64,000 bases of DNA, from the NCBI GenBank assembly GCA_040218145.1, contig JAVJQK010000065.1:1-64000 (forward strand), given 5' to 3'. The stretch comes from Sandaracinaceae bacterium (lineage in GTDB: Bacteria; Myxococcota_A; Polyangia; Polyangiales; Sandaracinaceae). Below, one piece after another: positions 26,570 to 34,933 of the stretch. The stretch's first letter is position 1; each line of letters begins with the position of its first letter. The notes under the pieces were generated by a model. That model was not told where the DNA came from. It saw only the letters and a program-made list of their open reading frames with translations, and did no database searches. The translations under genes and the position numbers were made by a program.

Positions 26570-27931
26570 TCAGCCGACCACGCGGTTTCGGCCACCTTCT
26601 TTGGCGCGGTAGAGCGCGGCGTCGGCGAGCTCCTGCGCATCGGAGAAGGGGAGCGTGCAGGTCCAGAGCGCCACGCCGATCGACATCGTGACCGCGGCCG
26701 TCTCCTCGGCCGACACGGGGACCGGGGCGCGGCAGAGGCGGGCCCGGAGGCGCTCGGCGGTGGCGCGGGCGCCCTGCCAGGTCCCCTCGGGGAGGAGCAC
26801 CATCAGCTCCTCGCCGCCCACCCGGAACGCCTGGTCGTCGCCGCGCAGCTCGCCCCGGAGGAGATCCGCCACGTGGCGAAGCACCGCGTCGCCGCCCGCG
26901 TGGCCGTGCGCGTCGTTGATGGCCTTGAAGTGGTCGAGATCGATCGCGAGCACGCCGACGTCGCGGTCGTGACCGACGAAGCCCTCCGCCGCCTCCATCA
27001 TCGCGCGTCGGTTGCCGAGCCCGGTGAGCGCGTCGGTCCGCGCCTGCTCTTCGGCGTCGCTGAGCGCCGCCGCCAGCTCCTCGGCCCGGCGCCGGCTCTC
27101 GTGCGCGGCCTCGACCGCCTCCCGGACGGCGCCGTGGCGATGCACCGCCGCCTCGACGAGGGAGCCCGCGTGCTGCAGCAAGGTGCCGCGGAGCAGGTCC
27201 AAATCCTGGATGTCCTCGGCCTCCGCGAGCTGCTGTCGGATCTCGGCGAGGCGCGTCGTGTGGATCTCCTCCCCCTCGGAGAGCCCGCCCAGGGTCTCGA
27301 TCAGCTCGCCGACGCAGCGCTTCATGATCTCGCCGCCCTCTCGCGTGCGCGCGGCGTGCAGCGAGAACGCCTCGAAGAGGAGGCCCAGGGTGCGGACCGG
27401 CTTGTCGTCGGGCCCGTCGAGCTCGGAGACCTTCAGCAGCTCCGCGAGATCGGCGACGGCGGCGCGGAGCCCGAAGGCGTGCGCCACCGGCTGCGCCGCG
27501 AAGACGACGCGGTGGAAGAGCTCGACCGCGAAGCCGCCGCCGCCCCGCTCGACGGGGGGCAGGCTGACCGTGCGCAGCCGCTCGGCCAGCTCGGCGTAGT
27601 CCTCGGGCACCATCGCGCGCCCCACGTCCGACTCGATGTCGGCCAGGATCTCGCGGGCGCCCTCGAAGTCTCCCGGCAGCGCGAGGCGGAGCAGCCGCAG
27701 CGACTGCGCGAGGGCGTCGCTCATCGCGCGGGCCGCCCGGAGCTGCTTGGGTCGCTTCGCCTGGGTGGTCGCGCGGAGCTCCGCCGCGAGCGCGTCGCCG
27801 CGGCCGCGATCGACGGGGTCCAGATCCTGCGCCGTCAGCGCCTGGCGTCGCCCCCCGAAGCGCTGGCGCTCGGGGGCCTCGACCCTCTCGGCTGCCTTGG
27901 CGCCCTTTCGTCGTCCCCCGAAGAAGCTCAT
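26570..27931 (-). CDS. Diguanylate cyclase (GGDEF domain)
   Basis: Makes cyclic di-GMP from two GTP. 453 residues, no membrane segment. Residues 1-280 are helical and not recognised, and probably regulatory. A coiled linker (ESRRRAEELAAALSDAEEQ) leads to the GGDEF domain (about 300-450): DALTGLGNRRAM, IDLDHFKAINDAHGHAGGDAVL, and the active loop RVGGEEL. An RGDD inhibitory site lies exactly five residues before GGEEL, so feedback inhibition by c-di-GMP is expected. The start overlaps the motB stop (ATGA), so it belongs to the motA-motB operon and probably feeds the motility circuit. Confidence 0.93.
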   Translation of the reverse strand: MSFFGGRRKGAKAAERVEAPERQRFGGRRQALTAQDLDPVDRGRGDALAAELRATTQAKRPKQLRAARAMSDALAQSLRLLRLALPGDFEGAREILADIESDVGRAMVPEDYAELAERLRTVSLPPVERGGGGFAVELFHRVVFAAQPVAHAFGLRAAVADLAELLKVSELDGPDDKPVRTLGLLFEAFSLHAARTREGGEIMKRCVGELIETLGGLSEGEEIHTTRLAEIRQQLAEAEDIQDLDLLRGTLLQHAGSLVEAAVHRHGAVREAVEAAHESRRRAEELAAALSDAEEQARTDALTGLGNRRAMMEAAEGFVGHDRDVGVLAIDLDHFKAINDAHGHAGGDAVLRHVADLLRGELRGDDQAFRVGGEELMVLLPEGTWQGARATAERLRARLCRAPVPVSAEETAAVTMSIGVALWTCTLPFSDAQELADAALYRAKEGGRNRVVG

Positions 27932-28707
27932 CCCGGCTGATCTCCCTGCGCGTCGGTCGCCGCCGCCGCGCGCGTGCCCTCGGAGTCCGGCTCGGGCGGG
28001 CGCGTGAACACGAACTCGACCCGGCGGTTCTGGGATCGCCCGTCGTCGGTCTGGTTGTCGGCGATGGGGCGCGTCTCCGCGTACCCCGCGATGCTCATCG
28101 CCTCCGGGTGCAGCCCCGTCGTCTGCAGGTAGCGCAGGACCGCGGTCGCGCGGGCCGCGGACAGCTCCCAGTTCGAGGGGAAGCGCGAGGTGTGGATCGG
28201 GCGGTCGTCGGTGTGCCCCTCGATGGCGAGCTCCTGCGTGAACTCGGTGCTGAGCTCGGCGATGCGCGTGAGGATGGGCAGCGACTCGTCCTTGAGGTGA
28301 TCCGAGCCGACGTCGAAGAGCACCGCGTCCCGGACGCGGAGCGCCACGCCCCGGTCGGTGACCTCCACGTCGACGACCTCCTCGAGCCCTTGCTGGCGGA
28401 GGCGTTCGCGGACCCGCGCCGCGAGGGCCAGCGTGGGCGCCTGCGGCAACACCGACGGGTCCGTGGGCGAGCCGCCGGGGGCGACGCTCACCGGGGTGTC
28501 GCTCCGGGTCTGGAAGTCGCCCGGGCTCTCGAACTGCACGCCGAACGCCTCACGGACCGAGCCCATCATCGTGCGGAACTCGACGACGTCCATGTTGGCG
28601 AAGGACAGGAGCAGCACGAAGAACGTCAGCAGCAGCGACATCATGTCGGCGAAGGTCGCCATCCACGCGGGCGCTCCCTCCTCGACCTCTTCCTCGTCAC
28701 CGTCCAT
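27928..28707 (-). CDS. motB: Flagellar stator protein MotB/PomB
   Basis: A 259-residue stator subunit that couples ion flow to torque and anchors to peptidoglycan. The single membrane helix is WMATFADMMSLLLTFFVLLLSF (about 15-36) with the ion-binding aspartate D21. Residues about 110-240 are an OmpA-like peptidoglycan-binding domain (IEGHTDDRPI, NWELSAARATAVLRYL, NRRVEFVF). The FADMMSLLLTFFVLLLSFANMD pattern resembles the sodium-type PomB more than E. coli MotB, suggesting a sodium-driven motor (inference). It lies 1 bp after motA and overlaps the GGDEF gene. Confidence 0.95.
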   Translation of the reverse strand: MDGDEEEVEEGAPAWMATFADMMSLLLTFFVLLLSFANMDVVEFRTMMGSVREAFGVQFESPGDFQTRSDTPVSVAPGGSPTDPSVLPQAPTLALAARVRERLRQQGLEEVVDVEVTDRGVALRVRDAVLFDVGSDHLKDESLPILTRIAELSTEFTQELAIEGHTDDRPIHTSRFPSNWELSAARATAVLRYLQTTGLHPEAMSIAGYAETRPIADNQTDDGRSQNRRVEFVFTRPPEPDSEGTRAAAATDAQGDQPG

Positions 28708-28708
28708 C

Positions 28709-29476
28709 TCAGGCCGCCTTCTTCTCGCCCTCGCGCTCGGTCGGAGCGAGGCGTGCCTCGAGCTTCTCCTGGATGACCGCCGCGTTCTGGCCCTTGACGA
28801 TGGACTGGATGCCCTCGATGACGACGACCATCCGCGCCGTCTCCTCCTTGCTGCGGAGGCCGAGCTTCTCGGCGATGGGACCGCAGACCACGAACGCGAC
28901 GACCGCGCCGTACATCGTGGTCAGGAGCGCGACCGCCATGGCCGGTCCGATCGACGAGGGATCGTCGAGCGACTGGAGCATCTGCACCAGGCCGATGAGG
29001 GTGCCGATCATGCCCATCGAGGGCGCGGTGGCGGCCATGAACTTGAACAGCTTCTGACCGCGGCTGTGGCGGTCCTTCATCGCGACCAGCTCCGCCTGGA
29101 GGGTCCCGATGATCTCCTCCTCCGGCATGCCGTCGACCGCCATGCGGATGCCCTTGGCCATGAAGCCGTCGTCGATCTGCTCCTTCTCGAGCGCGAGCAC
29201 GCCCTCGCGGCGGGCGATGGCGCTGAGCTCGACGATGCGCTTGATGGTGTCGCTGGCGCTGGCGACCTTGCCGCCCTTGATGGCGTTCATCGCGACCTTG
29301 AAGGCGCCGAGCACGCGCTCGAGCCGCTCCATGATGAGCGTGCACGCCATCGTACCGCCGAGGACGATCAGCAAGCTGGGGATGTCGATGAACGAACCCA
29401 GCGACCCGCCCATGACGATCGAGCCGAGGATGAGGCCGAAGCCGAGTACGATGCCTACGATCGTTGCGATGTCCAC
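28709..29476 (-). CDS. motA: Flagellar stator protein MotA/PomA
   Basis: The 255-residue inner-membrane partner of MotB. Four membrane segments are visible: IVGIVLGFGLILGSIVMG, IDIPSLLIVLGGTMAC, a segment at SMGMIGTLIGLVQML and one at PAMAVALLTTMYGAVVAFVVCGPIA. The cytoplasmic loop between helices 2 and 3 carries charged residues (RIVELSAIARREG) that contact the FliG rotor. The length matches PomA. GGAGGAGA precedes the ATG. A sigma28-like promoter lies about 43-70 bp upstream. Confidence 0.95.
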   Translation of the reverse strand: MDIATIVGIVLGFGLILGSIVMGGSLGSFIDIPSLLIVLGGTMACTLIMERLERVLGAFKVAMNAIKGGKVASASDTIKRIVELSAIARREGVLALEKEQIDDGFMAKGIRMAVDGMPEEEIIGTLQAELVAMKDRHSRGQKLFKFMAATAPSMGMIGTLIGLVQMLQSLDDPSSIGPAMAVALLTTMYGAVVAFVVCGPIAEKLGLRSKEETARMVVVIEGIQSIVKGQNAAVIQEKLEARLAPTEREGEKKAA

Positions 29477-29518
29477 CTGACGTCTCCTCCGAGCGGCCTC
29501 CCGCCGCTCTCGTTCTCT

Positions 29519-29546
29519 CTATCGGCGGACAGATGCCCCGACTTGA
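29519..29546 (-). promoter_or_regulatory. Sigma28-type promoter candidate for motA-motB-GGDEF
   Basis: On the minus strand, TCAA (29546-29543), 16 bases, then GCCGATAG (29526-29519). The E. coli flagellar consensus is TAAA-N15-GCCGATAA. The -10 box is 42 bp from the motA ATG and lies in the intergenic space after the flhG stop. Similar boxes precede flhG, fliC1, fliC2 and fliD. Confidence 0.5.
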
Positions 29547-29547
29547 G

Positions 29548-30888
29548 TCAACCGGTCGCGGCCATCTGCGGCGGCGAGGTGTCGGAGCGCCGCGGCGCCC
29601 CCTCGAGCAGGTCGCTCGCCGCGTCGCAGGAGCGCGCGTCGAGCTCCACCCCGTAGTGGAACCCCGCCACCGAGACGTGGCGCACCACGCCGCGGAGCTG
29701 CGGTCGGCCCGGCAACCCCACGAGGGTCAGCGACAGCTCGTCGCCGATCTCTCCGCCGAGGTGGCCTTCGATCATGGTCCCGCGCGGCGAGAGGTCCTTC
29801 ATGCGCGCCTGGAACGTGCGGCCGCCGAACGCGACGCGGAGCGCGTGGTCCGTCTCCACGCGCTCTTCGCGCCGGAGGTAGTCGATGAGGGTGACCCCGA
29901 GGATCTTCTCGTCCGTCTCGCGCACCGGCTCGTCGCTGACGTTGCCCGGGTCCTCCGCGGGCGGCGCCTGGCGCGCCTCGCGGATGGCCTGCACGTCTTC
30001 GGTGACGAGCGCCTCTGCGAGGCTGCGGAGCGCGAGGCTGGCCTCGTGCCCCGGGTGGCTGAGCAGGAAGGGGCGGCGCCGCGTCACGGAGTGATGGACC
30101 TCGCGGTTCATCGACAGGTGGGCGCCCACGGGGACCGCCACGTCCAGGAAGTCGCTCGCCATGCGCGAGAGCGCGGCGAGCACCTTCCGCTGGTGCGGCC
30201 CCTCGAGCATGTTGCCGACGATGCGCGTGGCGAAGCCGGTCGTGACCTGCTCGAAGGCGTGGTCGAGCCCGGCGCGCTCGTCGCGCGCGCGGCGGCGCAG
30301 GTCGCTGACGCGGTCGGTCTCGCGGTGCCCACAGACGAGCTTGAAGGCCTCGCGCTGGGCGTGGTTCTCGAGCCGCTGGGTGAGCCCCCGGTGCACGGCC
30401 GCCTTGAGGAAGCAGTAGGCGTTCTGCATCGCGGGCAGCTGCGGAGAGCTGACCACCAGGCGCAGATCGCCCAGCTCGAAGAAGTCGAGGACGTTGAAGC
30501 TCACCCCGGCGCCGACGTCGATGACCACCACCTCGGCGTCGAGCCGGCGGATGTGGCGCATGACCTTCAGCTTCTGCGCGTGGTTGAGGTTCGCCGCGCC
30601 CGGGACCGCGCCGATGCCCGGCACCAGGAACAGGCGCGGGGCGCCGGTCGGGCTCGCGATCTCCTCGAGCGACCGCACGTCCTTGTCGAGGAAGGCCTGG
30701 AGCGACTGCCCGGGCCGGTCGATGCCGAAGAGGGTGTGTTGGTTCGCGGCGCCGAGGTCGGCGTCGATGATCACGGTTCGAAAGCCGAGATCAGCGATCG
30801 CCACACCCAGGTTGGCGGCGACGACGCTCTTGCCGACGCCCCCTTTGCCGCCTCCGACGGAGATGCAGACCGGTCCGGAATGAGTCAC
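29548..30888 (-). CDS. FlhG/MinD-type ATPase fused to a C-terminal PilZ domain
   Basis: A 446-residue cytoplasmic protein. The N-terminal 280 residues are a MinD/ParA-type ATPase: deviant Walker A GGGKGGVGKS (K15 and K20), VIIDADLGAANQHTLFG, and VVIDVGAGVSFNVLDF. The DADLGAANQHTLFGI form is typical of FlhG, which limits flagellar number and position. The C-terminal 120 residues carry a PilZ domain: RREER (RxxxR) followed about 30 residues later by DLSPRG (D/NxSxxG), the c-di-GMP-binding motifs. Such a fusion would tie flagellar number or assembly to c-di-GMP. It starts with GTG, with no good ribosome site. The position next to motA supports a flagellar role. Confidence 0.85.
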   Translation of the reverse strand: MTHSGPVCISVGGGKGGVGKSVVAANLGVAIADLGFRTVIIDADLGAANQHTLFGIDRPGQSLQAFLDKDVRSLEEIASPTGAPRLFLVPGIGAVPGAANLNHAQKLKVMRHIRRLDAEVVVIDVGAGVSFNVLDFFELGDLRLVVSSPQLPAMQNAYCFLKAAVHRGLTQRLENHAQREAFKLVCGHRETDRVSDLRRRARDERAGLDHAFEQVTTGFATRIVGNMLEGPHQRKVLAALSRMASDFLDVAVPVGAHLSMNREVHHSVTRRRPFLLSHPGHEASLALRSLAEALVTEDVQAIREARQAPPAEDPGNVSDEPVRETDEKILGVTLIDYLRREERVETDHALRVAFGGRTFQARMKDLSPRGTMIEGHLGGEIGDELSLTLVGLPGRPQLRGVVRHVSVAGFHYGVELDARSCDAASDLLEGAPRRSDTSPPQMAATG

Positions 30889-30895
30889 GTGAGCT

Positions 30896-30922
30896 GAATC
30901 GGCCGTGCGTTGGAGATCTTGA
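30896..30922 (-). promoter_or_regulatory. Sigma28-type promoter candidate for flhG
   Basis: On the minus strand, TCAA (30922-30919), 15 bases, then GCCGATTC (30903-30896), a close match to TAAA-N15-GCCGATAA. The -10 box ends only 7 bp before the GTG start. If real, transcripts would be leaderless or nearly so, or the true start lies further in. Confidence 0.4.
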
Positions 30923-30940
30923 GCGACGACGCTCGGACTC

Positions 30941-31807
30941 TCAGCCCACCCGGCGGAGCTTCGCCCGGATCGGGACCTCGGTCTCGTAGACGCGCTTGAC
31001 GCCGTCGCCGAGGGAGGCCTCCACCGCGCGGATGTCCCGCACGAGGCGCGCGAAGCCCTGGGGCTCGATGGACGCGGACTGGTCGCTGCCGAACATCGCC
31101 CGGTCCAGGGTGACGTGGCGCTCGACCACGCAGGCCCCGAGGGCGACCGCGGCGACGGAGGTGGCCAGGCCGAGCTCGTGCCCGGAGTACCCGATCGGCA
31201 CGCCGTAGCGCTCCTTCAGCATCGGGATGCAGTGAAGGTTCAGCTCCTCGTTCTTCGAGGGGTAGGTGCTCGTGCAGTGCAGGATGATGAGGTCGTCGGT
31301 GCCGAGGACCTCGACCGCGTGGTCGATCTCCTCGAGCGTGCTCATCCCGGTGCTGATGATGATCGGCTTGCCGGTGGCGCGCTTCGCGCGGAGCAGCGCG
31401 TCGTCGGTGATGCTGGCCGACGCGACCTTGTAGGCCGGCACGTCGAACTGCTCCATGAAGGCGACCGAGGGCTCGTCCCAGCAGCTCGCGAACCAGTGAA
31501 GGCCCTTCTCCGCCGCGTGCCGCCCGATCGCGTGGTAGGCGTCGGCGTCGAACTCGAGGTGGCGCTTGAGGTCACCGTTCGTGGTGCCGAAGGGCGTCTC
31601 GCGGGGGCGCGCCAGCTCCTCGGCCGTGTAGACGATGTCGAGGGTGCGCTTCTGGAACTTCACCGCGTCCGCGCCGGCCTCGGCCGACACGTCGGTCAGC
31701 TGGTTGGCGAGCGCGACCTCGCCGTTGTGGTTGATGCCGATCTCGCCGATGACGTAGCAGGGCTCGCCGTCGCCGACCCAGCGCTCTCCGATCTTTACCT
31801 TGGTCAT
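30941..31807 (-). CDS. NeuB-family nonulosonate synthase without SAF domain
   Basis: Condenses a six-carbon sugar (or its phosphate) with phosphoenolpyruvate to a nine-carbon nonulosonic acid. The 288 residues give the TIM-barrel part: VIGEIGINHNGE, AGADAVKFQKR, FASCWDEPSVAFMEQF, KVASASITD, IISTGMSTLEEI, LHCTSTYPS, IGYSGHE and VVERHVTLDR. Sialic-acid and pseudaminate synthases are usually near 345 residues and end with a SAF (antifreeze-like) domain; that domain is missing here. AAGGGAAAG lies before the ATG. The gene is the last of a sugar operon and lies upstream of flhG. Confidence 0.88.
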   Translation of the reverse strand: MTKVKIGERWVGDGEPCYVIGEIGINHNGEVALANQLTDVSAEAGADAVKFQKRTLDIVYTAEELARPRETPFGTTNGDLKRHLEFDADAYHAIGRHAAEKGLHWFASCWDEPSVAFMEQFDVPAYKVASASITDDALLRAKRATGKPIIISTGMSTLEEIDHAVEVLGTDDLIILHCTSTYPSKNEELNLHCIPMLKERYGVPIGYSGHELGLATSVAAVALGACVVERHVTLDRAMFGSDQSASIEPQGFARLVRDIRAVEASLGDGVKRVYETEVPIRAKLRRVG

Positions 31808-31822
31808 GATTCTTTCCCTTCT

Positions 31823-32524
31823 TCAACCGAACAGCAGCTGCTCCGCGACATCGCAGATGGCGTGGAGGGCGGCGGTGTGGATCTCCTGAACTCGCGCCGT
31901 GTGACGCGAGGGTGCTCTGAGGACGAGGTCGGCGGTGGGGCTCCCGCCCTGGCCGACGATCGCGATGGTGGTCAGCCCGAGCTCGTTCGCGGCGTCGAGG
32001 GCCGCGAGCACGTTCTTGCTCGTGCCGCTGGTCGACATGCCGACGAGGACGTCGCCGCGTCGGCCGAGGCCGCGCACCTGACGAGCGAAGACCTCTTCGT
32101 AGCCGTAGTCGTTCGCGATGCAGGTGATGACCGAGGGGTCGACGGTGAGCGAGACGGCGGGCAGCGCGGCCCGCTCCATGCCCATCCGGCCGATCAGCTC
32201 GGCGACGAAGTGCTGCGCGTCGGCCGCGCTGCCGCCGTTGCCGCAGGCGAGGATCTTGCCCCCGCCGCGGATCGACTCCGCGCAGACGGCGCCGGCCTCC
32301 GCGATCTGGGTGGGCAGGGTCTGCGCCGCGAGCGCCGCGGTGCGGCTGAGCTCGAGGAGCGCCTCCCGCGCCCGGATGACGCCGACGTCTTCCTCGCGCT
32401 CGAGGTCTTCCCGCTCGATGGCCTCCCGCTCGACGACCATCCCCCACGCGGGGCCGGGCTTCACCGGGGCGCTGGAATCGGGCCAGAGGCTGTCTTCGAG
32501 CGACATGGATTCTTCACGCGACAC
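31823..32524 (-). CDS. SIS-domain phosphosugar isomerase (GmhA-like)
   Basis: A 233-residue protein. Residues about 60-230 are a SIS domain like sedoheptulose-7-phosphate isomerase: CGNGGSAADAQHFVAELIGR, TVDPSVITCIANDYGYEEVFARQVR, STSGTSKNVLAAL and HTAALHAICD. The N-terminal 45 residues are an acidic extension that GmhA lacks. The GTG at 32524 is preferred because AAGGAG lies 6 bases before it; an ATG at 32506 is the alternative. It overlaps the 3' end of the NeuA-KdsC gene by 11 bp. It probably supplies a heptose or related phosphate to the glycan pathway. Confidence 0.87.
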   Translation of the reverse strand: MSREESMSLEDSLWPDSSAPVKPGPAWGMVVEREAIEREDLEREEDVGVIRAREALLELSRTAALAAQTLPTQIAEAGAVCAESIRGGGKILACGNGGSAADAQHFVAELIGRMGMERAALPAVSLTVDPSVITCIANDYGYEEVFARQVRGLGRRGDVLVGMSTSGTSKNVLAALDAANELGLTTIAIVGQGGSPTADLVLRAPSRHTARVQEIHTAALHAICDVAEQLLFG

Positions 32525-33719
32525 GGCGCACTCCTTCCGAGGCGTCGCGCCGCGCCGCGAGGATGGCGTCCGCCACCTCTCGCACCGCGCCGTCGCCGCC
32601 GATCTTCTCCGTCACCCAGACCGCCGCCGCCTTCGCGGCCGGGGTCGCGTCCGCGACCACGACGGGCACGCCCACCTGCTCGAGCGCGCCGAGGTCGTTC
32701 ACGTCGTTGCCGACGAACGCCACCTGGCGCGGCGAGAGCTTCGCGTCCGCCAGGATCCGGCCGACCGCGGCGCGCTTGTCCGCGATGCCCTGATGGCAGC
32801 GGATGCCGAGCTTGGCGCAACGCGCGGCCACGACCGGGTTGGTCTCGGTGGAGACGACCTCCACCCGCACCCCCGCGTCCCGCAGGCGGGCGATGCCCCA
32901 GCCGTCCCCGCGGTGGCAGGTGACCGACTCGGTGCCGGTCTGGTCGACGCTGACGCGGTTGTTGGTCAGCACCCCGTCGAAGTCGAGGAGCACGAGCGAG
33001 AGCGGCGCGAGGAGCGCGGGGTCCGCCTTGGGCACCTCGCTGATGAGCAGCGCCTCCATCAGCGCGAGGTCCTCCGGCTCGTCGACCTGGAAGGAGTCCC
33101 GCATGCGCATGGGGTAGGTGGCGACCTTCCCGCCGAGGCGGTTGTTCTGCTCGCGGAGCACCCACGGGGCGAAGACGTAGATGGAGCCGTTCTCGACCAC
33201 GTCCTCGGGCGCGTCCTGCCGGCGCGGGCGGTGCGTGTGGTCGTAGTTGAGCGAGCGCGGCCCGTCGCCGTGCTGACGCCACACGAAGCCGTGGGTCGGG
33301 CAGCAGGAGAAGAGCGAGTCGGCCTCGGCCTCGACCAGCGTGGCGATGGCGTCGCCGATGTCGTTGGGCTGCCGGAAGGGCGACGTGCACTGCAAGAAGA
33401 CCACGAGGTCGGGCACGTAGCCGTCACGGGCCTCGAGGGTGTCGAGGGTGTGGGTCAGCGCGGACTCGCTCGAGGCGGTCGGGCCGGCGAGCGTGGTCGG
33501 CCGCTCGATCACCTCCGCGCCCCAGGCGCGCGAGACCTGCGTGATCTCGCGGTCGTCGGTCGAGACGACCACCCGGGTCACCGCCTCGGTGCGGAGCGCC
33601 TGCGTGATCGTCCAGGCGATGAGCGGGCGGCCGCCGAGGGCGCGCACGTTCTTGCGAGGGATGCCCACCGAGCCGCCGCGGGCGGGGATGATGGCCAGGA
33701 TCTCCTTGCGCTGTTTCAT
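32514..33719 (-). CDS. CMP-nonulosonate synthetase fused to KdsC-like phosphatase
   Basis: A 401-residue two-domain protein. Residues 1-230 are a CMP-sialic/nonulosonic acid synthetase: IIPARGGSVGIPRKNVR, STDDREI, LQCTSPFRQPNDI, VENGSIYVFA. Residues 240-400 are a HAD phosphatase of the KdsC/YrbI type: LLDFDGVLTNN, STETNPVVAARCAKLGI, FVGNDVNDLGALEQVGVPVVVADA. It would dephosphorylate the 9-phosphate and activate the free acid with CTP. The same domain order occurs in animal CMAS. The ATG at 33719 overlaps the stop of the pyruvyl-transferase gene (ATGA). It serves the NeuB-like enzyme downstream. Confidence 0.9.
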   Translation of the reverse strand: MKQRKEILAIIPARGGSVGIPRKNVRALGGRPLIAWTITQALRTEAVTRVVVSTDDREITQVSRAWGAEVIERPTTLAGPTASSESALTHTLDTLEARDGYVPDLVVFLQCTSPFRQPNDIGDAIATLVEAEADSLFSCCPTHGFVWRQHGDGPRSLNYDHTHRPRRQDAPEDVVENGSIYVFAPWVLREQNNRLGGKVATYPMRMRDSFQVDEPEDLALMEALLISEVPKADPALLAPLSLVLLDFDGVLTNNRVSVDQTGTESVTCHRGDGWGIARLRDAGVRVEVVSTETNPVVAARCAKLGIRCHQGIADKRAAVGRILADAKLSPRQVAFVGNDVNDLGALEQVGVPVVVADATPAAKAAAVWVTEKIGGDGAVREVADAILAARRDASEGVRRVA

Positions 33720-34933
33720 CGGGCCGCGACCTCCGCCAGGAACGGGCTCTGCTTCACGCGGAGCTGGCCGAGCGTGGCGCCGACCAGCGCGCGGGTCTCG
33801 CGCTGCGCGATCTGGACGAGCTCCGCCTTGCGCGTCTTCGCCTGCGCGCTGAGCGCGTCCCGCTGGGCCGAGGCCTCGCGCACGGCCGAGACGAAGCGCT
33901 CGGTGCGGCACTCGCGGTCGAAGTCGAAGAGATCGATGTGCTGGCTCTTCGGCGAGCCGAACTCCTCTTGCATCCACCCGTTCGAGCGCGTGGTGGAGAG
34001 GCTGACCACCGGGGTGCCCATCGCCCAGGGCAAGATCACCGAGTGAAGGCGTTGACCGAGCACGAGGTGGAGCTTCTCGTAGACGCCGGCGAGCAGGCCG
34101 GGGTGCAGCAGGTCCGCGCCCTGGTAGATGGCCGGCACCTCCTCGTGGAGCAGCAGCAGCGCGTCCTCGGGGAGCGAGGCGCGCAGCAGCCGCCCGACCT
34201 CGAGGTCGCCCGCCGTGAGCAGGTGCGGCGTGAAGACGATCTGGTAGCCGTCTTCTTCGACCAGCTGCTTGCAGGTCTCGACGAGGGTCTGGATGTAGCG
34301 CTCGAAGCTCTGGCTGAAGGGCGCGGGGAAGCGCTCCTCGGGGCGGTCGATCCGCAGGCAGAGGCCCAGCGACTTCCGGCTCGGGTCGAGGCGCGGCAGG
34401 TGCACCCGCGCGGGCTCGACGTGGAGCGCGCAGTCGGGGACGAACGAGACGCCCTCGGTCACCCCGAAGGCCTCCTCGAGCTTCTTCACCGAGCCGTGCT
34501 CACGCACCGAGAAGTGGGCCGCGTGCTTCACCGTGGCGCGCACGTGGCTCGCGGTGTGCGCGGGGAAGTGCTCCGGCGCGAAGGCGCGGTAGTTGTAGCC
34601 CGTGGAGTAGATCGCGAAGGGCACCTCGAGGCTCGGGATCAGCTCCTCGGGGATGTCGAAGCCCCAGCCGCTGGCGGACTTGTCGGCGCCGCGGTGATAG
34701 AGGAAGCCGCCGCCGCCCATGACGAGCAGGTCGTACGACTGGTTGATCGTCGCGATCGTCTCCTCCCGGAAGGGCAGGTCGTAGATGAACGACTGGTCGA
34801 CGATGACGTCGAGGCCGGCCGCGTCGACGGCGTCTCCGAAGACGCGCAGCCAGCCGGCGAAGATGGCCTGGTCGCCGAGGTTGTTGCCGTTGCCGTTCAG
34901 GACGAGCACGCGGCGCTGTGCGTTGTCGGTCAT
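33716..34933 (-). CDS. Polysaccharide pyruvyl transferase family protein
   Basis: A 405-residue cytoplasmic protein. The N-terminal NGNGNNLGDQAIFAGWLRV motif and MGGGGFLYHRGADKSASGW belong to the CsaB/WcaK family, which adds pyruvate ketals to sugars. The C-terminal half (LLHEEVPAIYQGADLLHPGLLAGVYEKLHLVLGQRLHSVILPWAMGTPVVSLS) is the second Rossmann-like lobe with the conserved R-L-H. Length is usual for the family. In this cluster it is probably a glycan-decorating enzyme. Overlaps of 4 bp with both neighbours show a tight operon. Confidence 0.8.
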   Translation of the reverse strand: MTDNAQRRVLVLNGNGNNLGDQAIFAGWLRVFGDAVDAAGLDVIVDQSFIYDLPFREETIATINQSYDLLVMGGGGFLYHRGADKSASGWGFDIPEELIPSLEVPFAIYSTGYNYRAFAPEHFPAHTASHVRATVKHAAHFSVREHGSVKKLEEAFGVTEGVSFVPDCALHVEPARVHLPRLDPSRKSLGLCLRIDRPEERFPAPFSQSFERYIQTLVETCKQLVEEDGYQIVFTPHLLTAGDLEVGRLLRASLPEDALLLLHEEVPAIYQGADLLHPGLLAGVYEKLHLVLGQRLHSVILPWAMGTPVVSLSTTRSNGWMQEEFGSPKSQHIDLFDFDRECRTERFVSAVREASAQRDALSAQAKTRKAELVQIAQRETRALVGATLGQLRVKQSPFLAEVAAR

